Notes under the pieces: model-generated
Told to the model about the DNA's origin: nothing
Seen by the model: only the letters and a program-made list of their open reading frames with translations
Databases searched by the model: none
Shown here: in pieces, positions 28,654 through 37,668 of the stretch
How positions within the stretch are numbered: position 1 is the stretch's first letter
How the letters are laid out: the number at the start of each line of letters is the position of its first letter
Assembly (NCBI GenBank): GCA_946415315.1
Contig: CAMKRZ010000002.1
Coordinates: forward strand, 186,001-250,000
DNA from: an uncultured Lachnoclostridium sp.
Lineage (GTDB): Bacteria > Bacillota > Clostridia > Lachnospirales > Lachnospiraceae
Length of the DNA stretch: 64,000 bases
Reading direction: 5' to 3'
Made by a program: the position numbers and the translations under genes

Positions 28654-29127
28654 TCAGACCAGGTCCACAAAACCGCACCCGACGGTCTTCGCCAGATCCT
28701 GCGGCGACAATTCGACCTGGAATCCCACCTTGCCGGCGCTCACAAACATGTGCTCCAGTTCGGCAGCCGATTCGTGAATAAAGGTCGGAAAAGACTTCTT
28801 CATCCCGATTGGGGAACATCCGCCGTGCACATAGCCGGTCAACGGCAACAGTTCCTTCTGCTTGATCATCTCAATGGATTTCTCCCCCGAGGCCTTCGCG
28901 GCCTTCTTCAGGTCCAGATCCTCCGCTACGGGTACGACAAAGACATAGTACTGGCCTGTCTTTCCGCGCGTCACAAGCGTTTTGAACACATGATTCGGAT
29001 CCTCCCCGAGAATCCCCGCGATCTCCTCTCCGGTCAGCGTCGCATCCGGTGTGTAGGAATGACTCTCATACGGGATCTTCTTCTGCTCCAGCACTCGCAT
29101 TACGTTGGTCTTTTCTTCTTTCTTCAT
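28654..29127 (-). CDS. ybaK: YbaK/EbsC-family Cys-tRNA(Pro) deacylase
   Basis: VFKTLVTRGKTGQYYVFVVPVAEDLDLKKAAKA, LTGYVHGGCSPIGMKK. Confidence 0.92.
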   Translation of the reverse strand: MKKEEKTNVMRVLEQKKIPYESHSYTPDATLTGEEIAGILGEDPNHVFKTLVTRGKTGQYYVFVVPVAEDLDLKKAAKASGEKSIEMIKQKELLPLTGYVHGGCSPIGMKKSFPTFIHESAAELEHMFVSAGKVGFQVELSPQDLAKTVGCGFVDLV

Positions 29128-29163
29128 CGCAAAATCTCCGTAGTTATTCTTACGCGCAGGGTT

Positions 29164-29373
29164 TCACTCCTCCGGCTTGTACTCCATCAGATCCCCCGGC
29201 TGACAGTCCAGCACCCTGCAGATCGCTTCGAGCGTCTCAAAGCGAATGCCCTTCATCTTCCCCGTCTTTAAGTTGGAGAGATTTACGTTGGTCATGCCGA
29301 CCTTCTCCGCCAGCTCATTCAGGGACATTTTCCGATCCGCCATCATGCGGTCCAGTCTGATTATGATTCCCAT
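29164..29373 (-). CDS. Small XRE/Cro-type HTH regulator
   Basis: 69 aa; MSLNELAEKVGMTNVNLSNLKTGKMKGIRFETLEAICRVLDCQPGDLMEY. Confidence 0.9.
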   Translation of the reverse strand: MGIIIRLDRMMADRKMSLNELAEKVGMTNVNLSNLKTGKMKGIRFETLEAICRVLDCQPGDLMEYKPEE

Positions 29374-29428
29374 ACGATTTCTCCGTTTCGTTGATTCACG
29401 ATTGCCACATAAGCTGCGTTGTCTGCAG

Positions 29429-30040
29429 TCACGCTATCAGGTCGATATCCTCCTGGAGTTTCACTCCGTGGTCAAATACCTGCGCGATCACCATGATGGC
29501 GAACCCGATCACGAACATGTAGAAGCCTTCCATGGTGAGCGGTGTGCTAACGTAGTCAAAGCGGAAAAATGTCATCAGGAACTTTACCAGGCCGGGCACG
29601 ATCGCGAGCCCGAACTGAAGCACGCCGATCAGACGGATCCGATTTGCGTTCTTGTGTGTGAACGGCGTCCCCTTCGACGCGCTCATCACAATGACGATGA
29701 CGACGATCATCATCGCGCCCAGTATTACGGAAAATGAAAGCGAGCGCGCCGACGTGATCAGATGACAATAGCGGTAGTCCGTGTTCCCGTTCTCATCCAG
29801 CAGGCTGTAGAGATTGTAATCGACATCCCCGAAGTACTCCCCGTTTTTGAACAGACGGTATGCCTTCTGGTGGTTCGATACCTCTTCCACCTCCTCCAGG
29901 CGGACATCGTAACTGTCGTTTTTGGACACCGCTGCTTCAATAAAATACTTCGTCTGAAACAGCAGAAACAGAATGATGGCAACTGCTATGATCGCGCAGA
30001 CCTGCTGAAAAAACAAACTCTTCTTTGACTTCTTATCCAT
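29429..30040 (-). CDS. DUF2975-like four-TM membrane protein
   Basis: About 204 aa from MDKKSKKSLFF; four hydrophobic segments; immediately upstream of the small HTH gene. Confidence 0.7.
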   Translation of the reverse strand: MDKKSKKSLFFQQVCAIIAVAIILFLLFQTKYFIEAAVSKNDSYDVRLEEVEEVSNHQKAYRLFKNGEYFGDVDYNLYSLLDENGNTDYRYCHLITSARSLSFSVILGAMMIVVIVIVMSASKGTPFTHKNANRIRLIGVLQFGLAIVPGLVKFLMTFFRFDYVSTPLTMEGFYMFVIGFAIMVIAQVFDHGVKLQEDIDLIA

Positions 30041-30248
30041 GATATTTCCTCCCGTTCGGAGCCGTGCCGGTAACCTCTTTATTACGCATCCGCTCCGTTC
30101 CGACTTCTGTCGGTCTCTTATCCCGCCCCGCGCGGTCGTTGATCGGACGACCGCCGGGAGCCCAGTTCCCTGCCGGCAAGGATACCATATCATGGTTTTA
30201 TAAGTTTGTCAATAACAATTTAAAGTTTTAGTTTAATTTTTTAACCGT

Positions 30249-30449
30249 TCACTGATTTTCATCCCAGAACAGCTCATCCAGGGTCTTATCCAGTGCCTTG
30301 CAAATCGCAATACAGAGATTGATCGTCGGATTGTAGTCCCCTTTCTCGATCGCGCTGATCGTCTGTCTTGATACATTGCAGAGATCAGCCAGCTGCTCCT
30401 GGGAATAATCCTTCGCAGCCCGAGCCGCTTTCAACTTCAGGTTCTTCAT
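30249..30449 (-). CDS. Small XRE-type HTH regulator
   Basis: 66 aa; MKNLKLKAARAAKDYSQEQLADLCNVSRQTISAIEKGDYNPTINLCIAICKALDKTLDELFW. Confidence 0.92.
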   Translation of the reverse strand: MKNLKLKAARAAKDYSQEQLADLCNVSRQTISAIEKGDYNPTINLCIAICKALDKTLDELFWDENQ

Positions 30450-30970
30450 TCCTCATCCTCCTCCGGCTTCGTCACAAGCATCTTAATTATGATCGTGACA
30501 GTCAAAACGAAGAACATAATACTGAATACCAGATTCCCTCCGGGGCTCAGCGTGAGCTTGCCGTTCACAAGCAGCGTTCCATGATCCGAGTAATGGCTGA
30601 TCACTGCCATGACATTGCCGAACAGTACTACGATGCATAAGCACAGATACGCTTTGGGGTTTTCTTTTCTCTGAAAGAACGCATCATGTGTGACACAGTA
30701 GATACAAAACACCATCAGGGAAAACATCAACGCTGCCATCATGGCAAATGTACTGTCCACAACCTCCGTCCATTTCCTCCATGACTGAAGCAGCATGATC
30801 GCGAGATCCGCTATGATCAGTGATCCGAAACCTACGCGGTACGCCCTGGCCCGCGCCAGAAGCTGCCGCTCATCAAACGTGCTTTTCCGGTCCGTATAGT
30901 ATCCGAGGATCACTCCGAACACTGCTACTGCAAGTACAGCAATCACAATAAATACACCCTTCATTTCCAT
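30446..30970 (-). CDS. Four-TM membrane protein translationally coupled to the HTH gene
   Basis: 174 aa, hydrophobic; stop overlaps the start of the HTH gene by 4 bp. Confidence 0.75.
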   Translation of the reverse strand: MEMKGVFIVIAVLAVAVFGVILGYYTDRKSTFDERQLLARARAYRVGFGSLIIADLAIMLLQSWRKWTEVVDSTFAMMAALMFSLMVFCIYCVTHDAFFQRKENPKAYLCLCIVVLFGNVMAVISHYSDHGTLLVNGKLTLSPGGNLVFSIMFFVLTVTIIIKMLVTKPEEDEE

Positions 30971-31325
30971 ATGTCATTCCTCCCGTTTGCTGCGGAATAC
31001 TCCCTTTGCTCCGCCGGCATCGTCATGCCCGGCGCACTGCCCGTCGGCAAGCAGCACCTTTCCGCTCTGTGATTTGGATTGTACACCTTGTTATTCGTTT
31101 TGTCAAGTATATTTTACATATTTCTTTCATAAAATGATTTTTGCTATTCTAAAAGTTTCGGAATGACGATTCGGAAACAGTTTGAAAGCGCAAAATAAAA
31201 AGCGGTTCCGAAAGGTTATTCACCCTCGGTTCCGCCCATTTGCTTTGTCATACTGTTTTACACGGTTGTACCACAGTTACCGTTCCGGCTCACGTTTTCC
31301 GCAGCTGCGTTGTCTGCACTTTCTT

Positions 31326-32198
31326 TCACAGACTGAACATTCTGTCCATGACCTTTTTCTTATCTCTACTCCATTCCGGAGCAACGAGAATCCTTTTGTC
31401 CGCGTCTCCGGTCAAGCGATGGATGACGATATTTTCCGGAAGGATATCCAGAGCCTTCTTCACGATCTCATAATACTCGTCAAATGTAAGACAGCGGAAT
31501 TTGCCTGCGAGATAGTCCTTCTCAAGGTCCGTGCCCCGCAACACATGCAAAAGCTGGAGCTTGATGCCCTGCACGCCGCTCTCCCCGACATATCGCACGG
31601 TTTGCAGCATCTCCTCCGTTGCCTCTCCCGGAATTCCCAGGATCACGTGGACGATCGTCTCGATGCCGCGCTCTCTCAGGTTTCTTACCGCCTCGTCGTA
31701 CACGGAGAGGGGATAGCATCTGCGAATGTACTCCGCGGTCCTCTCATGAATCGTCTGCAGGCCGAGTTCAACCCACACAGGCTTGATCCGGTTGATCTCG
31801 CTCAACAGATCGAGGACGTCCGCGCCAAGGCAGTCCGGTCTTGTGGCAATCGACACGATCTCCACCTCCGGGTGCTCAACCGCCTCCATGTAGAGCTTTC
31901 TTAGCTTATCAACCGGCGCGTACGTGTTTGTAAACGCCTGAAAATAAGCGATGAGGCTGTAGTTCTCCCGGGGAAGCTTTGCGCGGATCCGCTCCTTTCC
32001 TGATTCAATCTGTTCGGTAACGGAAAGCGCAGGACTTCCCGCAAAATCGCCCGAGCCGCTCCCGGAACAGAATATGCATCCTTTCTCCGAGAGCGTCCCG
32101 TCACGATTCGGACAGGTAAACCCTGCGTTTATCGCGATCTTATATATTTTCCTGCCGTATTTCTGCTGCAAGTACTGATTCAGTGTTCTCTGTTTCAC
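31326..32198 (-). CDS. TIGR01212/YhcC-like radical SAM protein
   Basis: GFTCPNRDGTLSEKGCIFC cluster motif; ATRPDCL; GTG start (VKQRTLNQYL) proposed at 32198. Confidence 0.88.
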   Translation of the reverse strand: MKQRTLNQYLQQKYGRKIYKIAINAGFTCPNRDGTLSEKGCIFCSGSGSGDFAGSPALSVTEQIESGKERIRAKLPRENYSLIAYFQAFTNTYAPVDKLRKLYMEAVEHPEVEIVSIATRPDCLGADVLDLLSEINRIKPVWVELGLQTIHERTAEYIRRCYPLSVYDEAVRNLRERGIETIVHVILGIPGEATEEMLQTVRYVGESGVQGIKLQLLHVLRGTDLEKDYLAGKFRCLTFDEYYEIVKKALDILPENIVIHRLTGDADKRILVAPEWSRDKKKVMDRMFSL

Positions 32199-32200
32199 TC

Positions 32201-33802
32201 TTACTTCTCTTCCAGGCGCTCGCGCATCTTGACTTCCGTCATTACCTTCTGATCGTAGCATGCGAACATCGCATCCACCGTTGCCGCATCCGGCTTCTTA
32301 GTAAGAAGGCTTACAACCGGAACCAGGATGAGTCCGCCGACCATCGAAACAACACCGGAGTTGATGGAGGACTTGAAAATGTAACCGATCACGGTCTCCG
32401 CATTGAACGTGATGGTTCCGAAGGACACCAGAAGCTGCGTCACGGTCATGCAGATTGCGAAGAGGAAACTCACCCAGACGGCGGGCTTTGTCACACGCTT
32501 CGAATACAGACCGTACATGAACGGAGCAAGGAAGGCACCTGCCATGGCACCCCACGAAACGCCCATCATCTGCGCGATGAAGGTGATGTTCAGGCTGTCC
32601 TTGAGAACCGCGAGCACTGCAGATACGAGCACGAAGAAAATGATAAAGAGCCGCATGGTGCCGACCTTCTTTTTCTCGCTCATTTCCTCCTTGGAAGCAG
32701 GTGCGATCACGTCGAGGGTAAGCGTCGAACTCGAGGTAAGAACGAGGGACGACAAAGTCGACATCGAAGCCGCAAGAACAAGAACGATAACGATGGAAAT
32801 GATCACTGCGGGAAGCTCGGAGAGCATTGCCGGAATGATGCTGTCGAAGAGGATTTTGCCTTCTTTGCTGTACTTGATGGCCTCGGAGTCCTTAAAGAGC
32901 CGTCCGAAACCGCCCAGGAAGTAGCAACCGCCTGCAACCACAACCGCGAAGAACGTGGAGATGATAGTGCCCTTCTTGATGGAATCCTCGTTCTTGATGG
33001 AGTAAAATTTGCCGATCATCTGCGGAAGGCCCCAGGTACCGAGGGATGTAAGCAGCACGACAAACAAAAGCTGCAGCGGATCCGGACCGAAGAAACTTGC
33101 ATAACCGCCGTTCAGTTTGTCGCCGCTCGCCATGATGACCTCGCTCTCGGAGAGCTTTGCGATCGCCTGCGAGAAACCGCCGTTTTTCGCCAGTACCGCG
33201 AAGACAACGGAAACGATACCTACCAGCATGATAATACCCTGGATAAAGTCGTTGATGGCCGTCGCCATATAACCGCCGAAAATGACATAAATAGCCGTGA
33301 GCACTGCCATCACCGCGATGACAACCCAATACGGAATGTCAAAAACAATGTTGAAAAGACTCGAAAGGCCGTTGTACAGGGAAGCCGTGTACGGAATCAT
33401 GAACACGAACACGATAAATGCCGCCGCAACCTTCAGTCCCTTCGAACCGAAGCGCTTCTCGAAGAAGTCGGGCATCGTCTTGGTGTCAAGGTGTCTCGTC
33501 ATGATACGTGTGCGGCGTCCGAGAATCTCCCATGCGAGGAGCGATCCGATGAACGCGTTGCCGAGACCGATCCATGTGCTCGCAAGACCGAAGTTCCAAC
33601 CGAACTGGCCGGCGTAACCGACGAAGATGACCGCCGAGAAATACGACGTTCCGAAGGCAAATGCCGTAAGCCATGGTCCAACATTGCGTCCGCCGAGGAC
33701 GAAACCGTTAACATCGGTCGCGTGCTTCTTGCAGCGCCATCCGACGAAGATCATCAGGGCAAAAAAACATACAAGCATAATTGAGGTCAAGGCAATTAAC
33801 AT
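32201..33802 (-). CDS. Sodium:solute symporter family protein
   Basis: 533 aa polytopic; GTSYFSAVIFVGYAGQFGWNFGLASTWIGLGNAFIG, GGYMATAINDFIQGIIM. Confidence 0.9.
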   Translation of the reverse strand: MLIALTSIMLVCFFALMIFVGWRCKKHATDVNGFVLGGRNVGPWLTAFAFGTSYFSAVIFVGYAGQFGWNFGLASTWIGLGNAFIGSLLAWEILGRRTRIMTRHLDTKTMPDFFEKRFGSKGLKVAAAFIVFVFMIPYTASLYNGLSSLFNIVFDIPYWVVIAVMAVLTAIYVIFGGYMATAINDFIQGIIMLVGIVSVVFAVLAKNGGFSQAIAKLSESEVIMASGDKLNGGYASFFGPDPLQLLFVVLLTSLGTWGLPQMIGKFYSIKNEDSIKKGTIISTFFAVVVAGGCYFLGGFGRLFKDSEAIKYSKEGKILFDSIIPAMLSELPAVIISIVIVLVLAASMSTLSSLVLTSSSTLTLDVIAPASKEEMSEKKKVGTMRLFIIFFVLVSAVLAVLKDSLNITFIAQMMGVSWGAMAGAFLAPFMYGLYSKRVTKPAVWVSFLFAICMTVTQLLVSFGTITFNAETVIGYIFKSSINSGVVSMVGGLILVPVVSLLTKKPDAATVDAMFACYDQKVMTEVKMRERLEEK

Positions 33803-33856
33803 GGGGAAAATACTCCGTTTCGTTTATTTGCAGCCTGCATTTTCCGCAAGGCTTTC

Positions 33857-35485
33857 TTACTTAATCTGTGCTTCTACCAGGCTTCCGCCGCAGAACTGGT
33901 TGCGAAGCTTCGGCTTCTCAATCTTGCCGGTAGGATTGCGGGGCACATCCATGAAGACGATCTTGCGCGGCCTCTTGTATCGCGGCAGGTCAAGACAGAA
34001 GTTGTTGACTTCCTCCTCCGTCATGCTCATGCCCTCTTTCACCTGGATCACCGCCAGCGTAACCTCGCCGAGGCGGGCATCCGGAACACCGATCACCGCC
34101 ACGTCCGCGATCTTGTCGTTCGCGCGAAGGTAGTCCTCGATCTGCACGGGATAAATGTTCTCACCGCCCATGATGATGACATCCTTCTTGCGGTCAACAA
34201 GGTAAATGAATCCTTCCTCGTCCTGCTTTGCCATGTCGCCGGTGTAAAGCCAGCCGTCCTCGGACAGAACGGCCTTCGTCGCCGCCTCATCCTTGTAGTA
34301 GCACTTCATGACGCCGGGGCCCTTGACGGCAAGCTCGCCGACCTCGCCCTGCTTGACGCTCACGCGGTTCTCATCGACGATGTCGCACTCCCAGCCGTAG
34401 CCCGGAACACCGATCGCGCCGACTTTGCGGATATTCTCGATCCCGAGGTGTACGCAGCCGGGTCCGATGGACTCGGAGAGGCCGTAGTTCGTATCGTAAT
34501 CATGATTCGGAAAATGCTCTTTCCACCGCTTGATCAGGCTGGGCGGAACCGGCTGTGCGCCGACATGCATGAGACGCCACTGCGACAGCTCATAGTTCTC
34601 CATTTTCAGCTCACCGCGGTCGATCGTGTCGAGAATATCCTGTGCCCACGGCACCAGCAGCCATACGATCGTCGCTTTCTCGCGGGAAACCGTCTCAAGG
34701 ATCCACTCGGGTTTGACGCCGCGCAGCAGAACGGCCTTGCCTCCTACCAGAAGGCTTCCGAACCAGTGCATTTTCGCGCCGGTATGGTAGAGAGGCGGGA
34801 TGCACAGGAAAATGTCATCGTGCGTCTGTCCGTGATGGTTCTGCTCGGTCACGCAGGACGAAACCAACGCCCTGTGAGCGTGCAGGATGGCCTTCGGGAA
34901 GCCCGTCGTACCCGACGAGAAATAGATTGCCGCGTCATCGTCGTCCGTGAGCGCGATGTTCGGGTTCTTCGACGTGCAGTACGCTGCGTATTTTTCGTAA
35001 CTGTCTGCAAAGGACGGGCAGTCCTCGCCCACATAGAACATCTCCTTCACCTTCGGAATGCGGTTTGCGATGTCCTCGACACGGCCGACAAACTCCGGTC
35101 CGAACACAAGCACGCTGCAGTCCGCAAGGTCAAGGCAATATTTTATCTCGTCTGCGGTATAACGATAGTTCATCGGCACCGCCAGAGCACCCGTCTTAAG
35201 CACACCGAAGTAGATCGGCAGCCACTCCAGGCAGTTCATGAGCAGGATCGCGACCTTGTCGCCTTTCTTTACACCGCGGCTTAGAAGAAGGTTCGCAAAA
35301 CGGTTCGATTTGCGGTCGAAATCCTCCCATGTCATCTCGCGGCGATACTTCTCGTCACGGTCGCTTTCAATCAGTTCGTACTCTCTCCATGTACGGCTCT
35401 GCTGCTCCGCCGGGTTGATCTCCACCAGGCAGACCTCGTTGCCGTACAACTGCGCGTTGCGCACCAAAAATTCAGTGATCGGCAT
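33857..35485 (-). CDS. AMP-dependent acyl-CoA synthetase/ligase
   Basis: AAIYFSSGTTGFPKAILHAHRAL (A3), GWLYTGDMAKQDEEGFIYLVDRKKDVIIMGGENIYP, NPTGKIEK. Confidence 0.95.
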   Translation of the reverse strand: MPITEFLVRNAQLYGNEVCLVEINPAEQQSRTWREYELIESDRDEKYRREMTWEDFDRKSNRFANLLLSRGVKKGDKVAILLMNCLEWLPIYFGVLKTGALAVPMNYRYTADEIKYCLDLADCSVLVFGPEFVGRVEDIANRIPKVKEMFYVGEDCPSFADSYEKYAAYCTSKNPNIALTDDDDAAIYFSSGTTGFPKAILHAHRALVSSCVTEQNHHGQTHDDIFLCIPPLYHTGAKMHWFGSLLVGGKAVLLRGVKPEWILETVSREKATIVWLLVPWAQDILDTIDRGELKMENYELSQWRLMHVGAQPVPPSLIKRWKEHFPNHDYDTNYGLSESIGPGCVHLGIENIRKVGAIGVPGYGWECDIVDENRVSVKQGEVGELAVKGPGVMKCYYKDEAATKAVLSEDGWLYTGDMAKQDEEGFIYLVDRKKDVIIMGGENIYPVQIEDYLRANDKIADVAVIGVPDARLGEVTLAVIQVKEGMSMTEEEVNNFCLDLPRYKRPRKIVFMDVPRNPTGKIEKPKLRNQFCGGSLVEAQIK

Positions 35486-35530
35486 GATTCCCTCCGTCTT
35501 CGGACCGCCCGTCGGCAGTCCCTTTGTTTG

Positions 35531-35546
35531 ATATACTCGAGTATAT
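35531..35546. promoter_or_regulatory. Perfect 16-bp palindrome upstream of acyl-CoA ligase gene
   Basis: ATATACTCGAGTATAT, 46 bp upstream of the start codon. Confidence 0.55.
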
Positions 35547-35835
35547 GCAAAGCCGGGCTGTGTACGTGTTGTCGGGGTTGCCTAACTCCCGCTACACGGT
35601 GTAAATGCTCTTTTGCAGGCACAAAAAAGCAAGCCTTTCTCTTTGCCGATTGAAAGTGTAACGCTTTAACGTGGCAAAGTCAAGCATTATTTCATGTTTT
35701 TCCGCCTTTTTCTTATGCTTTTTTTCATCTCCTGATGCTGATTTTCGTTTCTTTTTCATTTTCCGGTGCTTGAAGGTGGAATTCCGTCTTAGCTTTTTTA
35801 CATTCTGATCGCATCGTATGCTTTTGTTCACAAAT

Positions 35836-35871
35836 GAAAAAACAGCGAAATCGTATTGCTCGACTTCGCTG
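35836..35871 (-). terminator. Terminator of the ABC exporter gene (end of the STT3/rSAM locus)
   Basis: Minus strand CAGCGAAGTCG-agcaata-CGATTTCGCTG-TTTTTTC. Confidence 0.8.
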
Positions 35872-35928
35872 CTTTGCGTTGTATTTATGCTTTTCTTTGT
35901 TTCAACCAAGCTGGAAACTGTCATTATC

Positions 35929-37614
35929 TCATTCGGAAAAATGCAGCTCACGGTCGCAGATCGACAGCACTTCCCTTCGGTGTGTCACGATCAGAACCGT
36001 ACGGTTTGTCAGACTCCGAAGGTTCTGAAGAAGCCTCTTCTCAGTATCAGTATCCAGTGCGCTCGTCGCCTCATCCAGCAGAAGAACCGGCGCTTCCGAG
36101 AAGATTGCTCGCGCGATGGCAATCCGCTGCATCTGTCCTTCGGAGAGACCTGTGCCGCCCTCTCCGAGCTGTGTATCCAGACCATTTTCCAGTTCAGGCA
36201 GGAAGTCGTCCGCACACGCAATGGAAAGCGATCGCAGCATTTTCTCATCGTTATCCGCCTGATCCGGGCAGGCAAACGCGACCACGTCGCGCAATTTTCC
36301 GCTCATAAGGTGATTCCCCTGCGGCACATAGGCAAACAGCCGACGCCATCGCTGCGTGAGAGGTACCGACCCTTCAGTATCGAGCAGACGTCGCTCACCA
36401 TCGTTCAGTGGATACATGCAGGTTAAGAGTTTCAGCACCGTGGATTTACCGCATCCGCTGTGCCCCGTAAATGCCACATATTCACCCTTCTGTATTTCAA
36501 AGGAAAAGTCCGTCAGAACCGGCAGGTTTGCCTGATCCTGACCATCTGCTTTATCTGTGGTATGCGGATATGCAAAATGAACATGCTCGAGGCGGATCGC
36601 CTTGAATTTTCTTTCGTAGTAATCACGGATTTCCTCCGCTGTATAAACTGTTTCCTCACAGTCTTCCCGGAATGACTCTATTTCCATCAGCCGCTCCGCA
36701 CTTGCTGTCATGGCATAGAATCGGGAGACAAAACCGGAAAGATTGGCGAAAGGACTCTGCACCTGCCCGACCAGCTGAAGAATTGCCGTCAGCGTACCGT
36801 ATGTCACATTTCCCGAGTAAATCCCGTAAGCACAATAGACCATACAGATCAGGTACATTCCGCGCATGGCAACGCTGAACCCGACACCGCAGAAGATGGA
36901 GAATGCGTTGCTCTTCATCCGTGCCGCCTTGTGATCCTGCATCCGGTCCCACGCACCCTCAACCGTCTGCTCCTCCGCGGAAAATGCCTTGATGATCATC
37001 AGGCTGCCGATCCTCTCCTGCAGATACGTTCTGAGACGTCCGTCCTTCTCCTGAATATTCTTATGCAGGCGTTTCATAATTTTGCGAAGCATGTAGGACA
37101 CGATGACCAGCGCCACACCGCCCGGGACCAGGATATAAGTGAACCAGCGATCCAGCACGATGATCATGATCAGTGCCGCGATGAGCCGTACCACCGTTCC
37201 GGTAAGTCCCGGCACCAAATCGACACATCCGCGCGCCACGAGCGACGCATCGCTGGTCAGGCGCGTCATCCAGTCACCGGAATCCACTGCATTGACAGAC
37301 GCATAGTCCCTTCTCATGATCTGATCCGTCAAATGTCTCTTGAACACATTTTCTATGTCCGAATATGCCCTCATGTACAGCCGCCGTGTTGCCGCGCTGA
37401 TTCCGATCAGCAACACCGTAAGCAAAACAAGAAAAATGACGTTGTTCCGAAACGAAGTAAAATCGTGATTCACAGCACCGTCCACGATATTCCGCATGAG
37501 AAGAGCATACAGTACGCCCGTGCCCCCGGTCATAATCTGGATCAGGGTCAGCACGATCACATATCCTTTTTTTCTGCCCGGTACGGACCAAAGCCATTTC
37601 AACGTGCCCTTCAT
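35929..37614 (-). CDS. ABC transporter with fused TMD-NBD (peptide exporter or lipid/LLO flippase type)
   Basis: 561 aa; six-TM exporter domain, Walker A GHSGCGKST, signature LSEGQMQR, Walker B VLLLDEATSALD; no N-terminal C39 peptidase domain. Confidence 0.92.
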   Translation of the reverse strand: MKGTLKWLWSVPGRKKGYVIVLTLIQIMTGGTGVLYALLMRNIVDGAVNHDFTSFRNNVIFLVLLTVLLIGISAATRRLYMRAYSDIENVFKRHLTDQIMRRDYASVNAVDSGDWMTRLTSDASLVARGCVDLVPGLTGTVVRLIAALIMIIVLDRWFTYILVPGGVALVIVSYMLRKIMKRLHKNIQEKDGRLRTYLQERIGSLMIIKAFSAEEQTVEGAWDRMQDHKAARMKSNAFSIFCGVGFSVAMRGMYLICMVYCAYGIYSGNVTYGTLTAILQLVGQVQSPFANLSGFVSRFYAMTASAERLMEIESFREDCEETVYTAEEIRDYYERKFKAIRLEHVHFAYPHTTDKADGQDQANLPVLTDFSFEIQKGEYVAFTGHSGCGKSTVLKLLTCMYPLNDGERRLLDTEGSVPLTQRWRRLFAYVPQGNHLMSGKLRDVVAFACPDQADNDEKMLRSLSIACADDFLPELENGLDTQLGEGGTGLSEGQMQRIAIARAIFSEAPVLLLDEATSALDTDTEKRLLQNLRSLTNRTVLIVTHRREVLSICDRELHFSE

Positions 37615-37668
37615 ACCCGATCTCTACTCCCCAATGATACTATCAATGTGAGATAAGCGACCTCTCGC

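Noticed and set aside
32183-33784. 533-aa plus-strand ORF
   Set aside because: Antisense to the sodium:solute symporter; charged, His-rich shadow translation.
35592-35951. 119-aa Lys-rich minus-strand ORF
   Set aside because: Crosses the ABC-exporter terminator and overlaps the end of that gene; no family resemblance and no good RBS.
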